This document shows, in pieces, positions 1 to 8,949 of a stretch of DNA of 64,000 nucleotides. Under the pieces are notes generated by a model that was not told the origin of the DNA, did no database searches, and saw only the letters and a list, made by a program, of their open reading frames with translations. Made by a program: the position numbers and the translations under genes. Source of the DNA: Bedellia somnulentella (lineage: Eukaryota > Arthropoda > Insecta > Lepidoptera > Bedelliidae). The number at the start of each line of letters is the position of its first letter. The stretch's first letter is position 1. The stretch spans positions 19,468,001 through 19,532,000 of the forward strand of contig OY755178.1 in assembly GCA_963576735.1 (NCBI GenBank), in the 5' to 3' direction.

Positions 1-223
1 TCCGGAATAAAAATTATTCTATTTGATAATAAGGGCCAAATTTAATTCATATTTATTCTGTAATTGTTCTTGTAATTCATAACATCCAAACATCAAAACT
101 TCCACATTTATAATATTAATAGGATAAGTAATTATGTATCCCACCAAAAACATTCTGTAAAAAACTAGCCAAGTCTCGATAGAGCTGCTTGTTTATCTCT
201 AAAATAAGTGGAGCCAAGTATAA

Positions 224-383
224 AGAGCTTATTCCAATTGTCTGAATGAAGCCACAGAATCTGAATTCAGACTAGTGGAATAACGAAAACTGAAATTTGT
301 GTAGTGGAATAACAAGCGTCTGCGGCAGTAACTTCGAAGGATGTCTGAATTCAGCAACGACAAAGTGTAATGGAATAAGCTCT
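224..383. mobile_element. 160-bp MITE with TAA target duplication
   Basis: The terminal inverted repeats read AGAGCTTATTCCA and TGGAATAAGCTCT. They are flanked by TAA at 221-223 and 384-386. The right arm of the enclosing element (near 6440-6455) gives the uninterrupted sequence, with a single TAA. A 3-bp TAA duplication fits PIF/Harbinger-type MITEs; that assignment is inference. Confidence 0.75.
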
Positions 384-722
384 TAAGGTTCCTTACTGCG
401 ATTTATTTATTATTATAGTTAATTTTACGTGATTAACAAATAAAGACGAATTGCTGTGTAGTGTCGGCATAGAATAGCACTACCCCATCTCTTCCCGTGG
501 GTGTCGTAGAAGTCGACTAAGGGAAAAGGGCTTTTTCATCTTCGCCCCTACACCAATCCAAGGTCTGCCGTGCCGAGGGATGCGTGGCCAGGGGTGAGCC
601 TGGTCGTTAGCGTGCCGCCGTCCCGGAGCCTGGTGAACTCCGGGTACTAAATAACCTTACCTAGTCAAGCGGGGCTCTGGCTAGGCGGACAGTTTACTTC
701 CCTTGCTTTTCGTGGGGTCCAA

Positions 723-1680
723 ATGTGTTTCGCAACAAAAATTAAACACGATGGCGGCGATATGGCTCGCCACCTATCACGCCGTGGTTCCTCGCGGGGC
801 GAAAAGTGGGCTAAAGAGACCCGCTTTGGTACGATGAATGTGTGTGGAGGGATGCATGAAAAATTAGATGAAGTATGTTTGATTATGGAAGAAAGAAAAC
901 TAGATTTTCTGTGTGTAAATGAAACGAAGCGCAAGGGAAAAGAGGTTTCACAACTTGGCCCATTTACAGCTATCTGGTCGGGAGTTGCCGAGAGTGACAG
1001 AGCTTGCCAAGGCATGGGACTTCTGATATCTGAAAGGATGGCTAAGTGCATGAAAGATTATGCGTGTGTGAGTCCAAGGCTCCTATGGATAAAGGTGAAG
1101 GTAGGGCTTTTCCGGATGCGCATAATTTGCGTGTATGCTCCGGACATGTCCAGATCATTATCCGAGAGGGAGGAGTTTTGGAATCTGTTAGACGAAGTTG
1201 CGAATGGGTGTGATGAAAATGAGAAAATTGTTATGTTAGGAGATTTTAATGGTTGGGTTGGTGTGTCACGCAACGGTTGTGAAAGAGTTTTAGGAAAGTT
1301 TGGTGATAAAAGAGTGAACGAGAATGGTGAGAAAGTGATTGATGTATGTTTGGAGAGGAATCTTTGTGTTACGCGAGAGAGAAAGCGAGAGAAGTATGAT
1401 AGATTTTGTGATAGTGGATGAAAGGCTAAGAGCAAAGGTTGTTGACACCAGAGTCCATAGGGGCATTAACGTTGGCACAGACCACTTTCTCGTGATATCA
1501 CGATTGAGGGGACTGTGCACGCGTTGGCGTCACAGGGCCAAAGTGTCGACAACTGAATTTGCGAGAGTAAAAGTGGAGAAATTGGAAGAGGATGATAATA
1601 TTAAAGATGAATATATGAAGAAATTGGACGACAGGCTAAGTTGCGTGGAGATGAAGGATGAATTGGAAATAGAAGTCTAA
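723..1680 (+). pseudogene. RTE-like LINE, endonuclease (APE) domain, frameshifted
   Basis: This is the N-terminal apurinic-like endonuclease of the LINE polyprotein, which nicks target DNA to prime reverse transcription. Visible APE motifs are FGTMNVCG (near 819), a [11 protein letters not shown] segment carrying the catalytic-type Glu, the IICVYAP block, and [11 protein letters not shown] with the GDFN core. The first frame runs 723-1421. After the URN-rich stretch near 1380 the protein continues in another frame (1339-1680), where FVIVDERLR and the TDHFLV block (the SDH-like end of the domain) appear. The switch therefore marks a small indel near 1375-1421. It stops at 1678-1680. Confidence 0.8.
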
Positions 1681-1684
1681 TGAT

Positions 1685-2739
1685 GTGCTCAAATCGTCAA
1701 TGGTAGAATGTGCGACGGAAGTATGTGGATTGAGTAAAAGAACAAATAGACCACCAACAAGTTGGTGGGATAAAGATGTGAAAGAGGCAGTTGGAGATAA
1801 GAAGAAAGCTTGGTTAGATTTACTAGCGATTAAAGCTAGTAAACGAATGGATGCGAGAGTAACAGATGATGTAGTGAAGAATAGTGAAGATGAATATAAG
1901 AGAGTTAAGAATGAGGTTAAGAAAAAAATAGAAAAGAAAAAGCGTGATCTGATAGAATGGTGTGAGAGGAAACTCTCCGATAATTTCCGGAATAACCAAA
2001 AGTTGTTCTCAAAAGTAGCATAAGGCGAGTATGGAAGAAATATTTTGAGGGACTCTTTGAAAAAGAGGATACATCCATTTCTTCGCCAATCGGCAGTAAT
2101 GTTGATTGGAACGACGTTATGGGTGAAATAATGAAAGCAATGAAAAGTATGAAACTAGGGAAAGCGGCAGGGTATGACAGGATAAACACTGAAATGCTGA
2201 GGGCTGGTAAAGGGGTGGTGGCTTCCTGGTTGTACTTCTTTTTCCAAAAATGCTGGTCGAGTGGCAAAATGCCACAAGACTGGTGCAAAGCGGTAATTGT
2301 GCCTTTATATGAAGGAAAGGGGTCACACCAGGAGGCTAGAAACTACCGTGGAATTAGCCTACTCAGCATTGTCGGTAAATTGTATGCAAAGGTTTTGATT
2401 GAAAGAGTGATGAATGAAACGGATGATAAAATTTGGGATGTGCAAGCAGGATTTAGAAAGGGAATGGGATGTATGGGCCAAATCTTCTCTTTAAGGAGCA
2501 TCACCGAAAAGTTCTTAGCTAAGAACCGAAAGGTGTATTGCTCCTTTATTGATTTAGAGAAGGCGTATGATAGGGTGGTAAGAAAGTGTTTATGGGAGGT
2601 GTTATCCAAGTTCGGTTTGGGGAGTCGACTTATACGTGCACTGGTATCACTCTATGAGGATTCCAGTGCATGTGTGAGAGTAAACGGGGAAAATACTGAC
2701 TGGTTCGGGATCTCTCGGGGTGTCCGACAGGGTTGTGTA
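1685..2739 (+). pseudogene. RTE-like LINE, spacer and 5' half of reverse transcriptase
   Basis: A lysine-rich spacer (1685-2023, with WWDKDVKEAV) is followed, in a different frame from 2119, by RT fingers and palm: MKLGKAAGYDRINTEML, DWCKAVIVPLYEGKG, NYRGISLLSIVGKLYAKVL, QAGFRKGMG, and FIDLEKAYDRV with the first catalytic Asp. GVRQGCV follows at 2720-2739, where the hAT insertion cuts the domain. The domain resumes at 5463 with SPWLFNLF-type residues. The order is that of non-LTR reverse transcriptases. Confidence 0.85.
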
Positions 2740-3351
2740 TAGAGATGGGATTTTGCCCGGGCATTTTGGGCGGATTGGATTTATGCCCAATAAATTGAAT
2801 AAATGTCCATAAATGCCGAATAAATGTCCATTACTTGGGCAGAAATCTTATTTAATTTTAATTTTTAAAATATCATTATTGTAAGAGTGTGGTTGATGTT
2901 ATTAGTTAAAATCATCATAAAATTACCTATTTTATTTAAAGAATGAATAATACTTATAGGGTTCATGATAGGGACCATTAGCATAAAAGTCAATGGGTGC
3001 AATCCAACCCGTTTTATGAAGTTTTGCAGACAGAAACGCAATCATTTTTAAATGCAAGAATCTTATCATACTTTTTATGATAATTCATTAATTTGTTAGA
3101 ATACAATAGGGAAAAATTGTGATACTGTTTTATACTTTTAATTTAAACAAACATTCTGGATGGTCATAGTCCAGATTATGATGATTTTCCACTATAAACG
3201 TATCTAACCCTATTTTCGTTGGGCTCGTATCAAGTACAAATCGCGCGCTCCTATTGGACACTTTATATAATATAAAGTTGAGTATAATTATATAGAGTTG
3301 AGACCAAATTGACATTGACATTCCGCCGGATTCAATCTCGCTATTTTGTAC

Positions 3352-3437
3352 CTACAGATCCACAATCTTTTCTTGGCCGGCGGCGACTAGGTAGGTAGGT
3401 AGTCGCCGCCGGCCAAGAAAAGATTGTGGATCTGTAG
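3352..3437. repeat. Perfect 38-bp inverted repeat with 10-nt loop
   Basis: The left arm 3352-3389 (starting CTACAGATCCACAATC) is exactly complementary to the right arm 3400-3437. The loop between them is GGTAGGTAGG. The inner halves are GC-rich (GGCCGGCGGCGACTA). If transcribed it would form a long perfect hairpin. The surrounding hAT-like element is AT-rich, so the segment stands out. Confidence 0.9.
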
Positions 3438-3821
3438 ATTATAAATTGCGTAGAATTCTGACAGCTGCCATTTTTTGACATGTCAGAGGTTATAAATCTT
3501 TTTGACCAGGCTCATTTTTTAAATTTCTATTAAAGTATGAACATCCACGTCAACTCATTTTATTTGTTAGAATATAATATATAAATTTTATTATGTTCTA
3601 CGCTGCAAATGCAAAAAGCGCATTCACGGTAAACAGAAAATTTTAAAATATAACAGTTTATAATAAAAAATAATAGCAAATACCGAAAAGAAATGAGCGC
3701 ATTTGAGTATTCAAAGAAGTCGAATGACATGGCATGACAAGACACACGCTTAACGACAGCTAAGAGCGACATTGAATAAATAATACAGAGCGAGCGATTT
3801 GCTTTACGTTTTACATCCATC

Positions 3822-4061
3822 TACTTACGGCTACAAATCCCTAAAAGGGGTAGCCTGCTCTTCTGAATCTTAAAATTCTTTAGCCACTTGGAAGTTAAGT
3901 AGAGAAAGATTGTTATATAAATATTTTTGGTGATGGGTCTCCAACCGCATCGCCCAAAAGTCGCTTAAAAAGCCCCGATACCCTTAGTCGCCTCTTACGA
4001 TAACCCATGGGAAGAAATGGGGTAGCGCTATTTTAAACCGGCACTTAGCCGACACAGCAAA
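3822..4061 (-). mobile_element. SINE-A copy (RTE-ended SINE), diverged
   Basis: On the minus strand this carries the family's B-box-like GGTTGGAGACCC (near 3938-3949), the GGGCGATGCGG segment before it, and the tail that reads in plus orientation ACGGCTACAAATCCCTAAAAGGGGTAGCC. The head, with GCCGACACAGC at 4048-4058, is rearranged. It lies inside the hAT-like element. Confidence 0.8.
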
Positions 4062-4261
4062 AAGGTTTACTAAACCTGGACTAACAAAGAAGGTGCCAGC
4101 TAAAAAAATAAATAAGGTAATTAAAATTGAATTGATATCATGTTCGTAATATTGAAATATTATATAGTATATAAATATTTTTTACTATTGTATAATTTTA
4201 ATTAACTTAGGTTATATTTTCATTTGCCTTTAAAAAGGTAAGACACAACTTAACAAAAATC

Positions 4262-4309
4262 TAGCAGCAGATATACGCTCCCGTCGCTCTGCCAACTGAG
4301 CTATAGTAT
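4262..4309 (-). repeat. tRNA-derived SINE-C head fragment
   Basis: The reverse complement reads TAGCTCAGTTGGCAGAGCGA followed by CGGGAGCGTATA. This matches the 5' tRNA-like part of SINE-C (see 54943-55029 and 60172-60427). It contains a pol III A box (TAGCTCAGTTGG) but no T arm, so it is a truncated copy and not a tRNA gene. Confidence 0.65.
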
Positions 4310-4852
4310 CAAGTGATCATGATCACTGGCGCGAATATTGGTTTTTGCCTGTTTCTTTACTTGTGTCAACGCCATCTACCGCCAAATTATTACAACCCGG
4401 AAATATGCGCCTTTTGCCACGAATAGTTCATGTCCTCTGTCAATATATGACATCAAAATCATTCGTGTCCGCTGTGATTTTTTTCCATACATTGATGCTC
4501 ATTGACCTTTACAAATTAAACACGAACTGTTTTTCAGTTTAAAACCCTAATACCTAAGTATTATTTCATCCCCTTTGAGTATAAAAAGTAGCGTGAACGT
4601 GAGTATTTTCACATTTTAAAATTCTGTTAGCGGAATATACCGTTACGACATTATGTTAATAATCTTGAAAAATAAAAATAAAATATATGTTCTTTTTCGC
4701 TTAGTTACTTTATAACATTATTCGTTATACTAAAGTTAATATCTTATAGCTACTCTATCGCTTGATATAATTGAATGTGTTTTTTTATTGTAAGGGTATA
4801 AATAATTATTATTATAATCGTTCAAAGTAAAAGTGGGTTAAGATTAAGAATT

Positions 4853-5183
4853 TAACATAACATAAACGTTCACGCCGTTTATCAGAGCCGGTTGGCAGAG
4901 CTACCAATGATGAACATCACGTGACAGCGCCACTAAGTGTCCAAAGTAGGAACCAATGTTTTGCTTAGACAGTGAACTCACGTGATAGGGGGCAGGCCTA
5001 TTGCCGTTTTGTACGAATACACTGTCATATGGCTAAGTACAACTCGGCCACCGTTGACAACCATGATAAATTAACCACACTTATGACATTAGAAAAGACC
5101 AATTGGTGTAGCCCCGACCCGGGATTTGAACTCACCACTGTCTGTTTACGGGCGGGCGTTCTACCCATTGGACTATAATGTCG
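4853..5183 (-). mobile_element. SINE-B copy (tRNA-headed, RTE-ended)
   Basis: On the minus strand, the tRNA-like head lies near 5110-5183 (plus-strand ATTTGAACTCACC is the complement of the B box; CCCATTGGACTATA is the complement of the A box). It runs through the core to the tail CACGCCG...ATAAACGTT at 4853-4880. The part of the core around the CGTGAGGAAACC motif is deleted, as seen by comparison with the fuller copy at 62506-62881. Confidence 0.8.
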
Positions 5184-5462
5184 TCTAAGTAAGAATTTAA
5201 AATACTTACATGCCTATATTTGGCATATTGTAACTTTTTTTCTTCTTCTTCTTACTTTATTCTGATGACGCTGATGTATATGTATAAGTTAAACACAATT
5301 AAAATAATGATCCAATTGTAGTTTAATTTTAAAGTAGAGTTTTGTTTTTCCGCCCAGCGATTGGGCATTTATCGGGCGTAAATTCATTTTTGCCCATTTT
5401 AACCCAATACGTCCAATCTGCCCAATAAGTTTTTATGCCCTCGACCCATCTCTAGTTGTGTA

Positions 5463-6391
5463 GCTTTCCCGTGGCTCTTCAATTTGTTCATGGATGACTG
5501 TTTAACAGAGTTGCGTGAAAGTGATTATGGATTGATAATGGGTGGATTCATGATTAAATGCCTCTTATATGCCGACGATCAAGTGCTACTTGCATCATCG
5601 GTGGAAGAGCTGCAAGAGATGATGAATATTGCATGTGCGTCTTTTGAAAAAAAGGGAATGAGGGTGAATGTGGATAAACAAAAACTATGGTTTTTGAGAG
5701 AGAGGTGAATATGACCGAATGCGTGATTGAGATTAATGGTAAGAAAGTGGAACAAGTGAAAGAGTTTGTATATTTGGGAAGTCTGTTTACTAGGGATGGA
5801 AAGTGTGATGAAGATATCGAGAGAAGAGTGAAAAAGGGTAATGCGGTAAATGGAGCACTGGATAGTCTAATGTCTAGTCAGTCGGTGTCTGAAAAGGCCC
5901 GAATGGCTGTGCATGATGCTGTCCTCGTTCCTACGCTTATGTATGGCAGTGAATGTTGGGTGTGGCAGAAGAAGCATGAAAGTAGAGTGAATGCAGTAGA
6001 AATGAGATCCCTCAGAAAAGTGTGTAATGTAAGGTTATGTGATCGTGTGAGGAATGATGTGTTTCGTGAAAGGTGTGGTGTAAAAGATGATATTGTAAGA
6101 AAGATAGAAAAAGGAATGTTGAGATGGTTTGGGCACATAGAGAGGATGGATGACAGTAAATTGGTGAAAGAGATCTATAGAGCCAATGTGGAAGGTAATG
6201 TTAGTAGAGGACGACCTCGGAGGACACATTTAGATCAAATAGAAAATGTGCTCAAAAAGGCAGGTGTCCGAAGTATGAAGAATAAAAGAGCATGTATGAA
6301 AAGATTGATGGATGTGAATGAAGCTAGAGAGGTTTGCCAGGATCGTACAAAGTGGCGATCGATAGTCTCTGCCTACCCCAATGGTAACTAA
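5463..6391 (+). pseudogene. RTE-like LINE, RT palm to C-terminal region, frameshifted
   Basis: This is the continuation of the reverse transcriptase after the hAT insertion. The catalytic motif LLYADDQVLLA lies near 5565-5596. The frame breaks at about 5688-5708 and continues from 5687 in the next frame with thumb and C-terminal residues [37 protein letters not shown] and the closing [16 protein letters not shown]. The last block is conserved in every 3' copy in the window. Its DNA (CTCTGCCTACCCCAATGG...GGCGTGA) is the sequence shared with the SINE tails. Confidence 0.85.
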
Positions 6392-6541
6392 CGGCGTGAG
6401 AATATGTATGTATGTAATAAATAAAATAATAAATCGCAGTAAGGAACCTTAGACTTGACTCCACTTATTTTAGCGATTTCAATGTTTTTAGAGATAAACA
6501 AGCAGCTCTATCGAGACTTGGCTGTTTGTTTTTGGTGGGAT

Positions 6542-7305
6542 TTCACTTCTTTTTGACAGGACGTAGACTGATTGAATGGTTACATTTTCTTATTATTATA
6601 TTATCTTGTGAAATCAAATAAAAATAAACTCCACGACTTCTCAAATCTTTAAAAAACACGAAAAAAACTTTTAAATGTGTAAATAAATACGCTACCCGAG
6701 ATTTAAAATACAACCAGCAACATCTAGTTACGAGTATTGGTACTAATGCTAAATAACGTGAGCGAAGTGCTAGTACATAAATAATGATAATTATTGGACT
6801 GAATATTTTTATTTATGGAGCAGAATACAGCTAATGGACTACTATTTCTCGTAAATACGCTTATTATAGTTTGGCAGTACTCTTATTATGTTTTCTCATC
6901 AGCGTCACCATTTAGTCCAGATCTTCCATAAACCTTGATCTGATAGTTTTTTGGGCGTTAAAATCTACCTCTGTACCAAATTTCAGCTCTCTAGGTCTAT
7001 GGGAAGTCGGTGTCGAAAACTTTGCATTAGCTTAACTTCGGAATTAATTGATCTACCGACTTAAAATTTTGGATTCCAAGTGTGTGATTACAAATTTCTA
7101 GGTGACGAAAATTTCAGCGTTTTAATCTTATCTAGAGATTCTCGAATGGGGCCCTGAAAATGCGGCGAAACGGTTCAACGATGGTACGGCAGATTTATAC
7201 ACATTAAATTTAAATTAATTATGTATTTATACACATAAATATAACCAATCCAAGCAAAGATATAACACACTTATATTCGACTAATTAATTTTACACAATA
7301 TTAAG
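6542..7305. other. No gene seen
   Basis: AT-rich sequence without a supported feature. The stretch around 6950-7160 (CCAAATTTCAGCTCTC, GGTGACGAAAATTTCAGCG) looks like the tail of an old interspersed repeat, but I cannot name it. Confidence 0.3.
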
Positions 7306-7411
7306 TTTGTGCTAGCTCAGAATGTCACTACCCCTTTCCCGGGGCGTATACCCGAGGTCGCGGGTTCGATTCCCGCCTGTGTCGAAATTTTTCTTTCCTT
7401 TATTTATTAGT
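7306..7411 (+). mobile_element. tRNA-derived SINE-C copy
   Basis: The copy has GCTAGCTCAG (A box), then CGTATACCCGAGGTCGCGGG and the B box GGTTCGATTCC at 7363-7373. It ends TGTGTCGAAATTTTTCTTTC followed by an AT-rich tail. Between the A box and the anticodon-like part it carries a short stretch (GTCACTACCCCTTTCCC) resembling the SINE-A head, so this copy is chimeric. There is no complete tRNA cloverleaf. Confidence 0.7.
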
Positions 7412-7650
7412 AATACCCCTTTCTACCCACGGGTGTCGTAGGAGGCGACTATAGGGCCTTTTAAGTGGTTGTTTGGAGATGCGGTTGGAGACCCATCCCG
7501 AACGATACCTTATTTCTACCATCTTGTCCCCTACCAGCTTCCGAATATAGCTGAAGAGTTTCTAGCTCTAAAGCTTTGGCTACACCATTTTGGGATTTAT
7601 GGCCGTGCGTATATGTCTGTATGTGTTTATAAGTATATGTGGATAATTGG
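7412..7650 (+). mobile_element. SINE-A copy
   Basis: The copy runs from ACCCACGGGTGTCGTAGG through GATGCGGTTGGAGACCC (B-box-like) to the tail GGCTACACCATTTTGGG and GCCGTGCGTATATG. Its 5' end abuts the SINE-C tail directly, so the two form a tandem or composite unit. Confidence 0.75.
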
Positions 7651-7660
7651 AGTTTCAATT

Positions 7661-7908
7661 GCTGTGTAGTTTCGGCTTTGAACAGCACTACCCCATTTCT
7701 TACGGTAGGTGAACGTAAGAGGCGACTCACGGTATTGGGGCTTTTAAGGGATTTTTGGGCGATGCGGTTGGAGACCCATCACAAACAACCTTTATTAAAT
7801 CATTTTTTCCCTATGTAACTTCCAAAAGTGGCTGAGGAATTTCTAATTCCTTAGCTCTGGCTACCCCTTCTAGGGATTTATAGCCGTGAGTATATGCATG
7901 TATGATTT
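7661..7908 (+). mobile_element. SINE-A copy, near full length
   Basis: It starts GCTGTGTAGTTTCGGCTTTG and carries GGGCGATGCGGTTGGAGACC. It ends CTGGCTACCCCTTCTAGGG, then AGCCGTGAGTATATGCATG. It lies 11 bp after the preceding copy in the same orientation. Confidence 0.85.
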
Positions 7909-8940
7909 ACCGTAGTTCCAGCTTTTACAGTAACGTATAGACAACATTTACTTGTATGTAACAGAACAACGAGAGTTCGTTGATGAAACAATCTGGCTTT
8001 GATAGTATTTCATAGTACAGACCAAGTCTTTTAGCCAAAAATCTTTAACCTCAAAGACATGTCAAGTTAGCACCAATTTCTCGTTTTCATTCATCATCTC
8101 CGGTTGGATAAAAATCCATGGGTTTCACTACAAATAATGTTTTTATTTTGCCAGTTTGCTACTAACTACTATCATCCAAAATTGTCTCATATACTAAAAT
8201 AAAACATGCTTTTATTATTATTTTCCAAAATATTTACTGCTGAAAACTGTGACCATAGTTCCCATAATGGCCACCTTGCACGTGGCGCTGTTCCGCCCAC
8301 GGTCCCAATACTTACTTCGTACTGTCAAAGAGTGTATTCAATAGCTCAAAACTTTCAACCAGAGCGTAAACCTAGGACCCTCAGAACTAACATATGACTA
8401 TCATACTGTATTTGGTAAGTTTGGATTGGTCGTCTAGTAGCTAGACCGTATAGTATACACAATATGCACCATGTCAGTACAACGGCGACCAAGTCACTGA
8501 TTTGCTCTGCACTCGGTGGTTTTTTGGTATTATGACACTGGTATTATGATATATTGGCACGCCTAAATCCCTGAGGGGTAGGTAGAGATTAATCATGTTA
8601 AAGCCCCTGCGGACTTAATGGGACAGCTATAAGACCTAGGATCCTAACCTATCAATCTATATATGCACGCCTAAATCCCTAAGGGAAGAGATCACCTCTA
8701 TCCTACCAACGGCCTAACAACCCTAAAACCCTAAGTCCCTAGCCCTAACCATACAAGTTGAAATATATAAATAAGTACGGGAATGTCTGTATACCGGGAG
8801 ACCTAAGGTAACAGACGGAAGGTTGGTAGGATATAGGAAGTGGTACGATAATCACTGTCAGTTACACAGACTCACGCAACTGCCCAAAAAACACGTCGAA
8901 GCCGCATATCAGCTAAATCAAGGCATTGCTGTATCCTTTA
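7909..8940. other. No gene; two short SINE-A tail fragments
   Basis: Nothing coding is supported. CACGCCTAAATCCCT occurs twice (8552 and 8667) as minus-strand SINE-A tail fragments arranged as a direct repeat. The rest is unremarkable AT-rich sequence. Confidence 0.35.
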
Positions 8941-8949
8941 AGCATTTTG

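Larger units (their letters stand above)
2740..5454. mobile_element. hAT-like DNA transposon (non-autonomous), 2715 bp, clean 8-bp target duplication
   Basis: The element begins TAGAGATGGG and ends CCCATCTCTA, a perfect 10-bp inverted repeat. It is flanked on both sides by GTTGTGTA (2732-2739 and 5455-5462). The 8-bp duplication and this terminal sequence are typical of hAT elements. Both ends also carry many GCCCAATAA / TTGGGCATTT-like subterminal motifs (2752-2830 and 5350-5440), which could be transposase-binding repeats. No transposase reading frame is visible inside. The body instead holds a perfect hairpin (3352-3437), a SINE-A copy, a fragment of a third SINE family (SINE-C) and a SINE-B copy, so it is a non-autonomous carrier. 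Confidence 0.9.
453..6424 (+). mobile_element. RTE-like non-LTR retrotransposon, nearly full length, interrupted by a hAT element
   Basis: This LINE has a 5' leader (453-722), an endonuclease region (about 723-1500), a spacer, a reverse transcriptase split by an insertion (2119-2739 and 5463-5700) and a conserved C-terminal region (to 6391). It ends in GTATGTATGTAATAAATAAA. Its first 75 or so bases match the head of SINE-A, and its last 50 or so match the tails of SINE-A and SINE-B. It is dead: there are frame changes near 1400, 1680, 2023-2119 and 5690, plus the 2.7-kb insertion. Other copies or fragments lie at 20700-22372, 27615-27905, 33925-34098, 58545-59285 and 63325-63520. The clade call rests on the domain order and a YADD-type RT motif. 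Confidence 0.85.
138..6541. mobile_element. Long inverted-repeat (TIR) element hosting a nest of other elements
   Basis: The two ends are reverse complements of each other. The left arm (about 138-411) starts ATCCCACCAAAAAC and the right arm (about 6425-6541) ends GTTTTTGGTGGGAT. Both carry the same inner blocks, for example CTCGATAGAGCTGCTTG on the left and its complement near 6500-6530, and GGTTCCTTACTGCGATTTAT near 386-405 with its complement near 6427-6447. The left arm is lengthened by a 160-bp MITE and the right arm has about 17 extra bases. The centre is almost entirely an RTE-like LINE. I see no clear target duplication outside the arms, so the superfamily is unknown. It may be a MITE-like palindromic element that received the LINE in its loop. 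Confidence 0.7.

Noticed and set aside
4260..4312. tRNA gene on the minus strand
   Set aside because: Only the D-arm/A-box part is present, with no T arm or acceptor stem. It is a SINE-C fragment.
5205..5235. Second hairpin or terminal repeat in the hAT element
   Set aside because: Only a (TTC)n-like run, with no pairing partner.
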